Origin: Butyriboletus loyo | Taxonomy: Eukaryota > Basidiomycota > Agaricomycetes > Boletales > Boletaceae | Reading direction: 5' to 3' | NCBI GenBank assembly: GCA_038093515.1 | Contig: JBBPSI010000097.1 | Location: 1 to 64,000, forward strand | DNA: 64,000 nucleotides | Part shown: positions 44,697 to 55,922 of the stretch, piece by piece | Layout: each line of letters opens with the position of its first letter | Position numbering within the stretch: the first letter of the stretch is position 1 | Notes under the pieces: model-generated | What the model was told of the DNA's origin: nothing | The model's database searches: none | What the model saw: only the letters and a program-made list of their open reading frames with translations | Translations under genes and position numbers: made by a program

Positions 44697-45847
44697 TCAG
44701 TACCCTTCCGATGCGGCTGGACTGCGGGAGTCCTCCCGCGGAGGCTCCTGTCCTTGCACGTGAGTGAGAGAGTGGCTCGGCATCCCTGGCTCAGGTGGAG
44801 GTGACAATGGCCTGTTATCAACGCCATGAATGTTATTGGCGGGCGGAGGTGTGCTGGTGACACCGAGCGAAATCTTTTCGTTGACCGCACGCAACCGTTG
44901 AACTTCCTGTTCCAGCACGATGAGACGGGCCTGCATCTCTTGTGTGGACTTTTCAAGGAAGATTATGTGGTTGGTCGCTAAAGAAGGACATGGTGAGACA
45001 ATGACCATCAAAGATTGCCATCGATGGGGGTTACCTCGCTCGAGCAGCGAAACTTTGCTGCTCTTCTGGTTTGAGACAGGCAAAACGTCTTTCAATTTCG
45101 CATAGCCGTCGCGTAATTCGTCTCTGCGCCTCTGCTCAGCCTCGATCCTTTGCCGCCGCGTTGCTTCCTTGCGGGAGTGAGCGAGGTTCTCAACAAAGGT
45201 AGCACCCATATCTTCGTCGTCTGAGTCGTTCAAGGAGCGGCCACGACCACGTCTGCCAGAAGAGCTCGTCGTTGGGGATGGCGTCGGGTTGTAACGTAGA
45301 GATGTGCGATGTACAAGGCTGGCTCCTCTGGATGATGAGCGGGAGCCAGTCCCGCTGCTGTTTCTCGAATGGTGGTAGATGCCGTCCGCTGATGTGTCTG
45401 ATCCTGAAATGGGAGGGGACAAGGGATCATACATGTGAGGGGAGGGCGGAGGGGGAGAGCCTGCAGGCAGGCCCATTGACACATGTTGTGGCGATGAAGT
45501 ATACACGGGTGGCGGATATTGATGCGTGGACATGAGGCTGAGATTATGGAACTGCAGGTTTTGATGGAGGTCTGGCGCGGAGAGATGACCTACATACAAA
45601 GTACACGAGCACATTATCAGATCAACATGAGGCAGAGGTGAGTAAAAAAACGCGAGGAAGTGCACCCACGCGGATGAGTGGCAGGATGCTGAAGCGGATA
45701 AGAGTGTTGGTGGTGCATCTGGTGGTTGTACGCGAGCGAGTAAGAGGTTTCGTGGTCGGCAGGATAATAGCCATAAGGCCCCGTCTGAGCGAGATTCGGG
45801 TTGTGATCATCGGGGATGTGCTGGTTGTGCTGCTGGTGTTGATCCAT
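44697..45847 (-). CDS. bHLH transcription factor (paralogue 2)
   Basis: This is the second member of the same bHLH pair. The start is at 45847 (MDQHQQHNQHIPDD), with a His/Gln/Tyr-rich first exon. After an intron (donor GTGGGT, acceptor GTATGTAG) the Ser/Pro-rich part follows, then a basic patch (GRRGRGRSLNDSDDED) and RRQRIEAEQRRRDELRDG, LKDVLPVSNQKSSKVSLLE. A third intron (about 44978-45034) splits the domain before NHIIFLEKSTQEMQARL and LRAVNEKISLG. The frame stays open through the intron, so a naive ORF wrongly inserts about 19 residues into the bHLH. The Pro-rich tail ends at 44697. Both bHLH proteins share QRRRDELRDG and LPVSNQKSSKVSLL exactly, evidence of duplication. Confidence 0.82.
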
Positions 45848-46935
45848 CGTCTGCGGGTCGTGGGTGGGTCGTGGACTCGAAATGAAAAGGGTAAGTGTTA
45901 GATCGTGCACGCAATGTGATAAAAGGCAAGAGACGGGGTCGAAGAAAAGAAGAAGAAGAAGAAGCTAAGAAACAAGGACAATGGGTCGCCAAGGACGTGA
46001 TCCTCGAAGGCAAACCAAACCACAGGGAGGGTCGCTCTACCCATTGTCCCCGGTCTGCCACTTCTCACGCACGATTGTTTGCACAGCGGCTATCGTACTG
46101 CTCGCATCCTCGAGCAAATAAAATCGTATTCTGCACATCAAACAGCCTCGAGGAGAGCCTCGTGTCCGTCGAAATGGTTGATCGCTACGTCCGGGTCGAT
46201 CGAGTTCCATCCTCGTCTCCATTATTATTCCAAGCAGTGTAGTAGATCCGGCCTATCGATTGTGAAGCCCAGTCTCTCGACAAGCCCACTGCTGATGCGA
46301 ACTAAACTACCCATCCGTCTTCTTGGGCGTCAGAAGCGGATGTCATCTCCCACATCCAGAACTCCGTCTAGACTCGAAGTAGCCATCACGTCCGGGGAGG
46401 CGAACGGGGCAATCACTTTGTGTTCTAGGGTGGAAGAGCACAATGGCGTTGGGGAAAACGTAACCCTCTCTGCCTCGACGTGAAAGGATAGGCCCGTTGT
46501 GCCGGGCCGGAAGTCGGTTGTCGAAACACTCGTCGTGAGGGAGGAAACGTCAGTCTGTCCGTAGGTACAACTTGTCGTGGTAAATGTAACCCAAACGACA
46601 AAGAACGAGAACACGACCCAACCATGAACGGAACGCCGGACGACAAAGAATTGGCGAGCATAACAATACAAAGGTCACGTGAGCGGTACTCATTTTGAAG
46701 GTCATCGGGTTTCTTCTGAGCTCGTCGTTGAGCTCAACGACCAGTCGACGGACACTTGGCGCTGACCGGGCCCACCACCGACGATTTCCAACACACGTCT
46801 TGTATTTTGTTTCCCCGAGGTACGTTTCTATCCCCGTCCCGCTCCTGCAGTTCAACATGGGGTGGGTGTAGATCATCTGTGCAACACGGCTCGTTTGTTG
46901 CATCAGCGTACCCTTGAAGCCCTGGATCCGCCCTT
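45848..46935. other. Divergent intergenic region
   Basis: This is 1.1 kb between bHLH paralogue 2 and the disordered protein gene, transcribed away from each other. It contains a GAA-rich simple repeat around 45944-45965. No gene is supported. Confidence 0.5.
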
Positions 46936-49900
46936 TTGCTCGTCTTCTGCGACCGACGAGCCCAACTCGCCATGCAATCACAGCGAAACTCTCTTGGCTC
47001 CGCGCACTCTCGCAGTCCAGGACAGGGACCACTGTGGGCTCCTCCGCGCTCACCTCTTCCACCCCATCGACTCGCAAAGCTGGCCAACGCTCTCGGTGTA
47101 TCTATGCCGTTGCCCGCGATCACCTTGTCTACTTCATTATTATCTTCGTCCCAAACTCATTTTGGCAACTCGCTATTGCCATCAAATACTGATCTCCCCT
47201 GGCGCTCGGCCACACCATCTACTGCGACCGCCCTTGACTTGGTATCTCCGGTTCAATCCAAGTACTTGATACACGTAATACCCCCAGTGCACCTCCCTCA
47301 CGAAGCCGACACCTCCGACACCTCCGAGCTTGCCCCTCCTCCGTCGACCGCATCCGGATATCATACCCAGTTCCGCCGCGGAATTCTCGTGGCACTACAG
47401 TCTACGCTCCAAGCGCAGCTGGTCGTCATCGCGAGGGAATATGCTTTACCCAGCACAATGGGAATCGTCCTTTACCTCGTCACTGCCTCCCAGAGTAAGC
47501 AGAACAGTCCTATGCCTTTTCCTTCTCCGACCTTGGGCGATACCGGCGGAAGAGAACCGGGTCCAAGGTTGTCAGAGGAGATATGGAAACATATATGGAG
47601 AAGAGTGCTTCGTGCGGAACGCGAGGAGGTCATCACCTTATCTCGAAGTGCGACCCCGAATCCTTTCGGCCTTGGTCTTGCTATGGAGCCGAACGGTCCG
47701 TCGCAGTACTTACGGCCCTTGGTCACCCCAATGCGAACTGAACAGCCATCTCTCCTCGCGTACCCCATCACTCCCTCCACCTCAACTGCGTCATCTGTAT
47801 CAGATACTCGTTCTCACGACAAGTCCGCGGGTGCCTCGTCGCCGCGTTCAGAACCAAACACTCCAGATACTTCCCACTCGTCAGATCATGCACGCCCTGA
47901 TATCGAGCTACCCGGTTTGAACTCACCTTCCGTTATACCGATCCTTGCCATGGTAGAATTTGACATTGACAAACGAAAAGCTACTTGGTATGAGCCTTGG
48001 GTGCGAAGTCGACGTATGAAAAGGGCGGAGAATCGTTCCGGTCACCGTTCTAATTCTCGGTCACGTACCCTCGACTCAAGCAGCTCAACGGATGGGAAGC
48101 GGGCTCCGTTTGACCTCAAATTGGTGCGGAGGTTGCAGAAACCACCATTTTTGCGGTCTCAGGATGACTCAGATGAAGGGGAACAGCTTAATTATGGGGA
48201 ATATGCACCCCTCTCAGAATCTCCGGACGCCGATGCAGCTGCACGAATGATTTCTATGGGACCCGACCCTCTCGGGGATGTGTTTAGTACTGACGCCGAG
48301 ACCTGGACGGAAATTCACGCTGAATCAGATGGGATGAGACGGAAGGTCAACAATCCTAACGTGGTAGAGCTCGCATTGGATGCAACGTCGCTCACTGCTC
48401 TTCCCGAACGGAGACAAGAGGAAGGTGGTGAAGCCAACGATGTCGACGAAGTTCGGGATGTCATGCGACGAATGTCACGCCCCCCTCTTATTGTATCAAT
48501 TCCAGATTCCGCAGAAGACAAACGGAAGTCGTCACCTTCCACTACTGGTGGAAAGCGACCTATACCCTCACCTTTGGTCCTTGTTCCCAATTCACCAACC
48601 AACAAGTTGATAGAAGGGATGATGGATGTTGCAGATTTCCGCAACAAGGAGGGTTTGTCTCTTGAGTTAGAGCGAGAGTACCAGCGATCGCGGAGCCACG
48701 GGGAAGAGAAACGAGTGGGCACTGTGTTTGAAGACCTGGACCTTGGTTTGGATCTAGGAGACGATGACGAAGAGGTCGGGCACTTATCCCTTCCCTTCAC
48801 TTCCTGGACTGACCACTAGTTGCTGCAGTACGACGAAAATGACCCGAACGACCGACGGCGAAGTCAATATCTCATGAAAGCGAAGCTGGATGAGATCGAG
48901 AGGGTAAGTGTTATCACATTGCCAGCCGATGGGTAAGCTGACGAGCGCTTTTAGACCCTCGCTCAATTCTCACCTCTACAATTGAAGACAGCAAGTATAG
49001 ATGAGGATTCGACGATAACACACCACCGCAACCTCTCGACGGCGTCACAGTCGCGCACACCAGCCCCAGCCGAGTACGTATTATATCTGACCGTTTCTTG
49101 CTGTATCTCATTGCTCCCGAAGTCCATCTGCGGGTCCCTTACATAACGTATGGCCATCCATCCCTTATGCTTCGGTGACCAGGACAGCAGACGGTTCTCC
49201 TCCGCGGCCCGCGAATCTTCCCCCTTCACCACCCAGACTGGCATTGAATGGCATTTCCACTGGTGCTCCCAAGGCTTTCATGCCTACACCTAGCACTTCA
49301 TCCACTGTACCGACGGAAAGCCAACTACGACGTCGAGAACTCCAACAAGCCATGTACCCAGTAACGATACCTTCCCCTTCCCGCCAAATGAACATCGCCT
49401 CCGATTCCCCGATTCCCCTCTCTCCAGACCCATTTGGTCGTCACCCATCTGTCTACGAAGTTGACACAGCTCCTGTCGAAAGCTACTGGGATCCTGTGGC
49501 GCAAAAGCTTTCTCATGAACCTCTCGGTTCAAGTCCATCAATGTCATCGACAGACGACGGCTCAGGGTCACTCACCTCGAGCCGCTTTTCTACGGACTCG
49601 TCCAGTGTAGTGGGCCAAGGCGACAAAACTACCAAGTCGACTGCACCGCTCGTTAGTGTGAAAGGTCTGAGGAAGTTGTGGCGTAGGAGTAAATCAGCAT
49701 CTAATGCTCTTCCTCAACCACCGACACCTTGGCGGACGGACTTCCAGCTCTCCAGTTCCTCACATCCGTCTACGCCGATTGATCAACTTATGGCACCACC
49801 TGTTTCGAGTGCGATCACGAGAAGTTCGAATGGAAAAACGCATGTGGGTCAGCTGCAGTTCGATCAGGAACTGTCATATCCGTTCCAACCATCGAGACCC

Positions 49901-50467
49901 TCCCTGTCAGGGTCTCGCCCAAATTCACCAGCTGTGCTCCTAAATGCTCCACCTCAAGAGAAACCAGGCTTTCGCAAATCCATATTGAAAACTTGGATGT
50001 CTGTCGCTGGTGTGGGGTCACAGCAGCCAACGAATGGATCCGAGTCTCGGAGGAGCTCGGAGCGACCTGTCTCCAATGAAACGATCAAGCCGAGACGACC
50101 GAGTGTCCTAGATGGTAGCATACCACCCAGTCCTCAGCTTCCAGAACGGTATCTTCCATCGAACCACATTCGAACTGAGAGCAACTTGGAGCGTCCTAAG
50201 TCTGCCGCACGGTCAAAAATGGGTCCTGGTCATCACTACTCGTCAGCGTCGCACGACCTATTATCGACGATTCCGCCTACAAGGACCTCTGTCATGATGC
50301 AAACACCATTGTCTGCATCTCCGGCTCAATCACAGTTCTCCGTCTCTTCTCGAGACTCGCGCGCAGAAAGCCGGGAAAGCCATGAGGCGTCCCAGTTCGA
50401 GATCGTAACCTCTCCAAAAGTCCATCCCAATCTGTCATACCCGTATATGACGCTCGACCACGAGTAG
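46936..50467 (+). CDS. Large disordered Ser/Pro-rich protein, function unknown
   Basis: Four exons: 46936-48774, 48829-48903, 48955-49073 and 49183-50467. They encode about 1100 residues. The introns have good signals; the first ends the frame GDDDEE and its CTGAC branch lies 18 nt before CTGCAG. Alternative in-frame ATGs include 46972. A folded-looking patch near residues 120-200 reads QFRRGILVALQSTLQ and IAREYALPSTMGIVLYLVT. The remainder is Ser/Pro/Thr-rich with acidic clusters and short basic motifs such as GLRKLWRRSKSAS and RKSILKTWMSV, which look like amphipathic helices. No enzyme motif, span or signal peptide. It may be a scaffold of cytokinesis or polarity, but that is a guess from composition. 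Confidence 0.65.
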
Positions 50468-51047
50468 CCTTTCATGTTTGGTTTGTCCATGTTTATTTTA
50501 TTTACGATACTTTTGGCGGAACACGACCAACGTTTTTGCAAGACCATACCCGCTGACGTTTTCCTACTGATTGGACCTCCACAATTCTCTAGGTCAAATC
50601 CTCACCTCGTATCTCCCAAGCGTCCTTCTATCTCAGCTAGTTTTGCCCTGCTTGCTTTGCTCGCTTGCTATTTGCTTATTTCTGTATACTCTCATCTTCG
50701 TTGATTTACAACATCTGCATTCTCTGAGTGCATGCTTGACGCGTGCCCGGGTCCTGCACGCCACACTGCATCGCCCAGGATAACTTCCGTGCCCAACAGG
50801 TCCCGACGATGCGCCAGGCTGGTACGCCGTGATGCCTCATGCGAGGCCACAACTCAGCAGCCGTGATGGAAACTGATGCGCTAGCGCGCCGATCCCAGCT
50901 ACGCGGCCGAATACAAGCCTCGAGGCCGTCCAATTGTGAACGGACTAGCTTCATGCTCCCGATGAAAAGCAGAGCATTCTTAGTGACCTCCATCTCCCAC
51001 TTCCCTATTTTCCTGAGCTGCATCTGAATTTGTACTCATTCATTGGC
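50468..51047. other. Intergenic region
   Basis: This is 580 bp between the disordered-protein stop and the oxidoreductase ATG. T/C-rich stretches are present; no gene or repeat was recognised. Confidence 0.55.
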
Positions 51048-53160
51048 ATGACTCGGATATTGCTGACTTTATTGGGTGTGCTCTCGGGGTTGTTGTATCT
51101 TGGGATGTACACGATGGCTCTACGGCTTCCCTCATCCGCAGAGTCAATCAACCTATCTGCGGTCTGTCTAGAAATTGCATCGTCAGTCTCATCAGCCTCG
51201 GCGGTATTCTTCAATGGTCCAAAGCTTTGCAGCCGCCATGTTGTATGATTGACACGCGTGTTCGACAGGAACGGAACCATATCCCAAAGACATCAGCCAT
51301 TTCGCTCTTTCGAGCACTCAAGAAGCTGTATGTTCCCTTGAGCCCGGTACGGCTGAAGACGTCGGCATTACTGTACGTCTCGATGTCGGCGCCGAGGGTC
51401 ATGTACACTCTCTCATTCGTGTGCCTGCATTTAACAGCTTCAAATCTTGGGCCGGACTGGATGTCCATTCGCCGTAAGTTTGAGGAACGACTTTTGCTTA
51501 TTGTCCGTGCTGTCACTCACCTCGAAACAATGTTGCATAGGTCAAAGGTGGCGGGCACACTCTGAGCCCAGGTTTCTCTTCTACTCCCGGCGTACAAATT
51601 GCGATGTACCGTTTTGCGAATGTGTCGTATGATCAAGCCACACAAACAACCACGATAGGGGCCGGTCTCATTTGGGATGATGTCTACGCCGCTCTGGAAC
51701 CATACGGAGTGAACGTCGCGGGTGGTCGGGTCTCAGGGATTGGCGTGGCTGGCTTCACGCTTGGTGGAGGTAAGTCAGTATACTCTAACCGGGATCAAAA
51801 TTTTGATGGGCGATCGCGGTGACTGCAGGGTACTCTTGGCACGCGAATCAGTACGGTTTAACCATCGACACGGTGGACACATTCGAGCTCGTATTGCCAA
51901 ACGGTACTGTAACGAATGTCACCGCTTCCCAAGCGGATCTATTCTTCGCACTCAAGGTTCGTTTTTTTTCCTGTGCGCCCAATGTTTCATTTCGTGTCAA
52001 CTAGTACCTACAGGGTGGATTCAACAACTTCGTAAGTTACACGTACATTCGGTAGGGTCCTAGGCACTCAATCGGCGCAACGTAGGGGATTGTGACGCAG
52101 TTCACGTTCAAGGCGTTTCCGCAGGCGCAAGTTTGGGTAAGCTGTGTTCGTTCTTGCCGAGATCGGTTGCTCGATGGCATGTTCGACCGTTTTTACTGAC
52201 AGGGTGGCACCATTATCTACAACGCGTCTCAAATCGATCAAGCAACAAAAGCCACTGCCGCCTTTGCAGCGAATAATACGGACCCAAAGGCAAACATTCT
52301 CACTTCATACGGGTACGCTCAAGCTGGGGCCGTGAGTGAGGTATGCCCCCAATTTTGACCACGCGTGACTCGGCCCTGCACGTTGGGCCCTTTGAGACGT
52401 CTCATCCCATGCGAAGGCCGGAACTGACATTAGTCAATAGGAAGTTGTTGTGGCTATCTTGTTCTATGATGGCCCATCGCCGCCTGCCGGTCTATTCGAT
52501 GACTTTCTGACAAACAATACCAACACGGACGTCTTCACTCGGTCATTCGCCTCGCTTGTGCAATCCTCGAATGCGAATTCGACCTGGGGTTTACGGTGAG
52601 GTCACGTAAAACCTTGCCGAGCATCTGACTGTCGGTTAACCATTCACGCGAGCAGAGCTACGTTCAACACCATATCCGTACTCGAATATACCGAAGACTT
52701 TTTGCAGTATATGCTGAACGAATCCATCGTGAGTTCCCATTGTCTCGGGTACTCACCATCCAACCGATGGTTGTAGTATTGGGCAACCAACCTTCCCCTG
52801 GATTATGGATACGTCACTTTCAACGCTGAGCCTGTCCTGCCAAGTATCTACAACCACACCACATTATCGTCCGCATGGCCTGGATCGAGGGCGTCACCGT
52901 TCTCGCCCCTCAGTATTATGTTCGCGTGGACTGGTGATGGAACGACTGATGATGTGATGATCGAAGGGATCAAGCAAGGTGCAGCCAATCTCCAGGCGAA
53001 TACGCAAGCAACGGAGGGACTACCTCTGTACGGAAATTATGCCCTTTCTGATACGCCCCTCGAGGCGATGTACGGGGCGAACGTAGAAAAGCTGACGAGC
53101 ATGAAGAAGGAGGTGGATCCTGACAACGTGATGGGACTCGCAGGCGGGTTCAAGTTTTGA
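51048..53160 (+). CDS. Secreted FAD-linked oxidoreductase (PCMH/BBE family)
   Basis: This is an extracellular flavin oxidase of the VAO/berberine-bridge class acting on sugars or small metabolites. The N terminus (MTRILLTLLGVLSGLLYLG) is a signal peptide. Joined exons give DISHFALSSTQEAVCSLEPG, LQILGRTGCPFAVKGGGHT (the KGGGH His is the covalent FAD site), GVQIAMYRFANV, TTTIGAGLIWDDVYAAL, VSGIGVAGFTLGGG, YSWHANQYGLTIDTV, GGFNNFGIVTQF, and at the C terminus the BBE-like TPLEAMYGANVEKLTSMKK with DPDNVMGLAGGF. About ten exons, introns around 50-65 nt. The second, cysteinyl FAD link of bicovalent members is missing (VAGGRVSGIG has no Cys). Several Asn-X-Ser/Thr sites fit secretion. The substrate cannot be told. 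Confidence 0.86.
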
Positions 53161-54052
53161 TGATTCTGAATCGATGGTGAAGGCTCGGACCTGTCCGTTT
53201 AGCACTATGATATCGTACCGTTAGTCAAGCCTACTCTAGTATTGCCAATAGCTCGCGCCTACGTACTTATTTAGAGCTACTTTTTAATCGACAATGTGCC
53301 TCGAGGCGAGATCCGGAGAATGGTTGCACAAACATGTCTAGGGTCGCCCCACTCGGCTCGACTGGGCCCTTTCGGACGAGGAACTTGACTTGATGGGGGA
53401 TTTCCAGGTCCGGTGATCAAGGCGAGTACGAGCCCTTTGAGCACGAGTCGCATGAATACTGTCCTGCGACCGACCGCGTGCATCGTGGTTAATCTCTCGC
53501 TGGACAGTTAGGAGTGCGTAAGCCAAAAGGTCTTGCCAGTTAACATAGCACGGTCGTTCCAGTGACTCGGAGTTCATTCCAGCCAGGGGTCTGAGCGAAT
53601 CAGCTACAGAGAAGGAAGGAGCGTGTGAGCGACGAGGTGATCAGAAAGCTCAAAGAGTTCCCATTAAGATGACCTCCGACTCGATCTAACCTCAAGTGCT
53701 CAAATCCATGCAACATACCTTCCCACACGCCATTTCCCAAGCGCGTGCGACCAAGGTAGAGGCAGCCAGAACGACGATGGTGCGGGGCTGAAGAAGCCAG
53801 CCCCGCGTGGGCTCCCACGAGCTATCGGCGGCAACCCACTCAGGGATCCGACTTCACTTCCTTAACCCTCGAATCACTCAAATAAGTCTGGAATCCCCAA
53901 GTCATTGATCTGTACCGCCTGCCGTCCACCTGCTGGTCCGGCATGCGTGATACCCAGGACCTGCGTGGTGTCTTAGGGTTTGTCCAGGGAGACCCTGGGT
54001 TCTCAAACACCTACCGAATTACTCTCTCCATTCTGTACCCCTAGCTTGGGCG
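53161..54052. other. Intergenic region
   Basis: This 0.9-kb stretch has only short frames on both strands with no motif. No repeat or RNA gene was seen. Confidence 0.55.
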
Positions 54053-55480
54053 ATGCTTTCGCTCTCAGTCCACCACCTCCCACGACCAGAGCCTATTGGA
54101 ACGTTTCGTGGGCATAGCGAGATCGTATGGTCCGTTGTGTTCTTCCCAAACGGAAGGGCACTCGCCAGTGCCTCCAACGACGGTTCCATCCGTCTCTGGA
54201 ACCTCGACCACGAATCTGAAGTAATTCTGGGGAGTAGCAACGGGGCGGTCTTTTGTCTTGCTTTGTTTCCAGACGGAAAGCGACTCGCCAGCGGTGGCCT
54301 TGACAGATCTGTCAACGTCTGGGACGTCGACATCCTGGCGGCAATTGATGGACCCTGGCGGGGTCACGCGAGCAGTGTCAGATACCTCGACATCTCGGGT
54401 GACTGCCGCTACTTGGTTAGTGGATCATTCGATCACAACGTTAACGTCTGGGATACCGAAAGCGGCCGAGTGGTCCGAGACGAAGGGTACCTCAGAGGGG
54501 ACGGGAAGATCAACTGCGTCAAGTTCTCGAGGAAGGGTTGTAGATTACTCACGGGTTCACGGGATGGCTGTCTCCGCATCTGGGATTTGGAGTCTGGCGA
54601 GCTGCTCCTCGGTCCAATCAAAGCAGGCGAAGAGCCGATCTGGGCAGTCGCTTGGTCACGAGATGAGACCCAGATTCTCTCCGGCTCGGAAGATGGTGTC
54701 CTCCGTCGCTGGCATGCCCCCACCGGACGCATCATCGGCGAGCCCGTCTATGCACATACCAGCATCATTTACTCCCTGTCCGTCTCCCACAACGGCGGTT
54801 GCCTGGCCACTGCTTCCAGCGACAGCACGGTCAAGATATGGAACGCCACGACATTTGAGCAGATGGCAATTCTAGCCCATCCGGACGAAGTCAACTGCAT
54901 CACCTTCTCGACCGACGACCGACTGCTAGCCACCGCATGCAGCGACTCTTTAATTTATGTCTGGGAGTTGCCCCAAGCCAGCTTGGATTCGGGTCTTGTG
55001 ATAGATAGGGAATATGAAGGTGCATCGCTACTTGAGGTAAGCCTTACCGAGTCCACTATTGACGAGCACTATAGTCAACTTCTGTCAGTGCCCAACGGTA
55101 ATTCTTTCGGAAGGTGACGGTGTGATGGAGGATCCAAGTGGCCCCCAACGAAACGCAGAAATGTTGAGGGAGATGTTGAGTGTAAGTCAATTCCATACCC
55201 TTCGATCACGGAGTCTTGATTTTCATCGTAGACGCAAACTCCACCCCTCAAGAGAGAGAGCACAGACCTCGATAAAGAGAGACCATCAGAGGATGCGATA
55301 CCTACGATCGTAGAGGGGAGACGCCTCATGAGTCGCCTCAGTCTCGCACGCAGTCGCCGCCGATGTCGAGTGGATGGTGCCGACCATGTACAAGAATCAA
55401 ACCGACGGAGACGCAAACTATCACAAATGATCAAAGAAGCAATTGCGAAATCGCGCGAGGTATCCCCAATTCACGCCTAG
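54053..55480 (+). CDS. WD40 beta-propeller protein with basic C-terminal tail
   Basis: Three exons encode about 430 residues. Exon 1 (54053-55035) holds seven WD40 blades: GTFRGHSEIVWSVVFFPNG, LASASNDGSIRLWN, LASGGLDRSVNVWD, YLVSGSFDHNVNVWD, LLTGSRDGCLRIWD, ILSGSEDGVLRRWH and LATASSDSTVKIWN, with a partial eighth at ATACSDSLIYVWE. Introns at about 55036-55087 and 55181-55230 lead to a short acidic exon and a basic tail (LARSRRRCRVD, RRRRKLSQMIKEAIAK), stop TAG 55478-55480. Without splicing exon 1 would run 25 residues longer to 55117. It begins directly with blades, without NACHT or F-box, so it is a stand-alone propeller. Partner unknown. Confidence 0.75.
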
Positions 55481-55922
55481 AAAACTTGCCTTTTCTGACA
55501 TTCTCTGCGCAGTTCATATTCAGTCTGTGGTGATATTTCAACAGCTATTCATGCAAGAGTAGGGCTATCCACGTGTCGAGATGCTCAAAGGGCAGCAAGT
55601 GTGGTTTTGGACAATCGGCACACATATGGTTCTTGATTTGTGTTTCGTCGAGTATTTGCGTGTCATGTTCGGGACGTGCGTCGGTGCTCACCTCCGTACA
55701 AGTGCTTCGATGACCAGAAACACTATGGCGGAGGACGTAAAAGCAAACTGGACACACGCCTCAGCCCTGTGTGAGGTACGCTGTCCCGTACACGTCCGGA
55801 TTGGCTTTGGTACTGCTTGGACTATTGCATCCGCAGAGCATACTGCTCAAGGCGTATTAGCCACAACTGTGGTGTCATGTCAGTAGGGATTACATTAATA
55901 TAGGTCTCTGCGTCTGAACACA
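55481..55922. other. Convergent intergenic region
   Basis: This 440-bp stretch lies between the ends of the WD40 and XPF-like genes. A 101-codon plus-strand frame at 55581-55886 is Cys-rich without a motif and is treated as chance. Confidence 0.5.

Noticed and set aside
55581..55886. 101-codon plus-strand frame between two genes
   Set aside because: Cys/Thr-rich, no domain, no splice partners, and it lies in a convergent intergenic gap.
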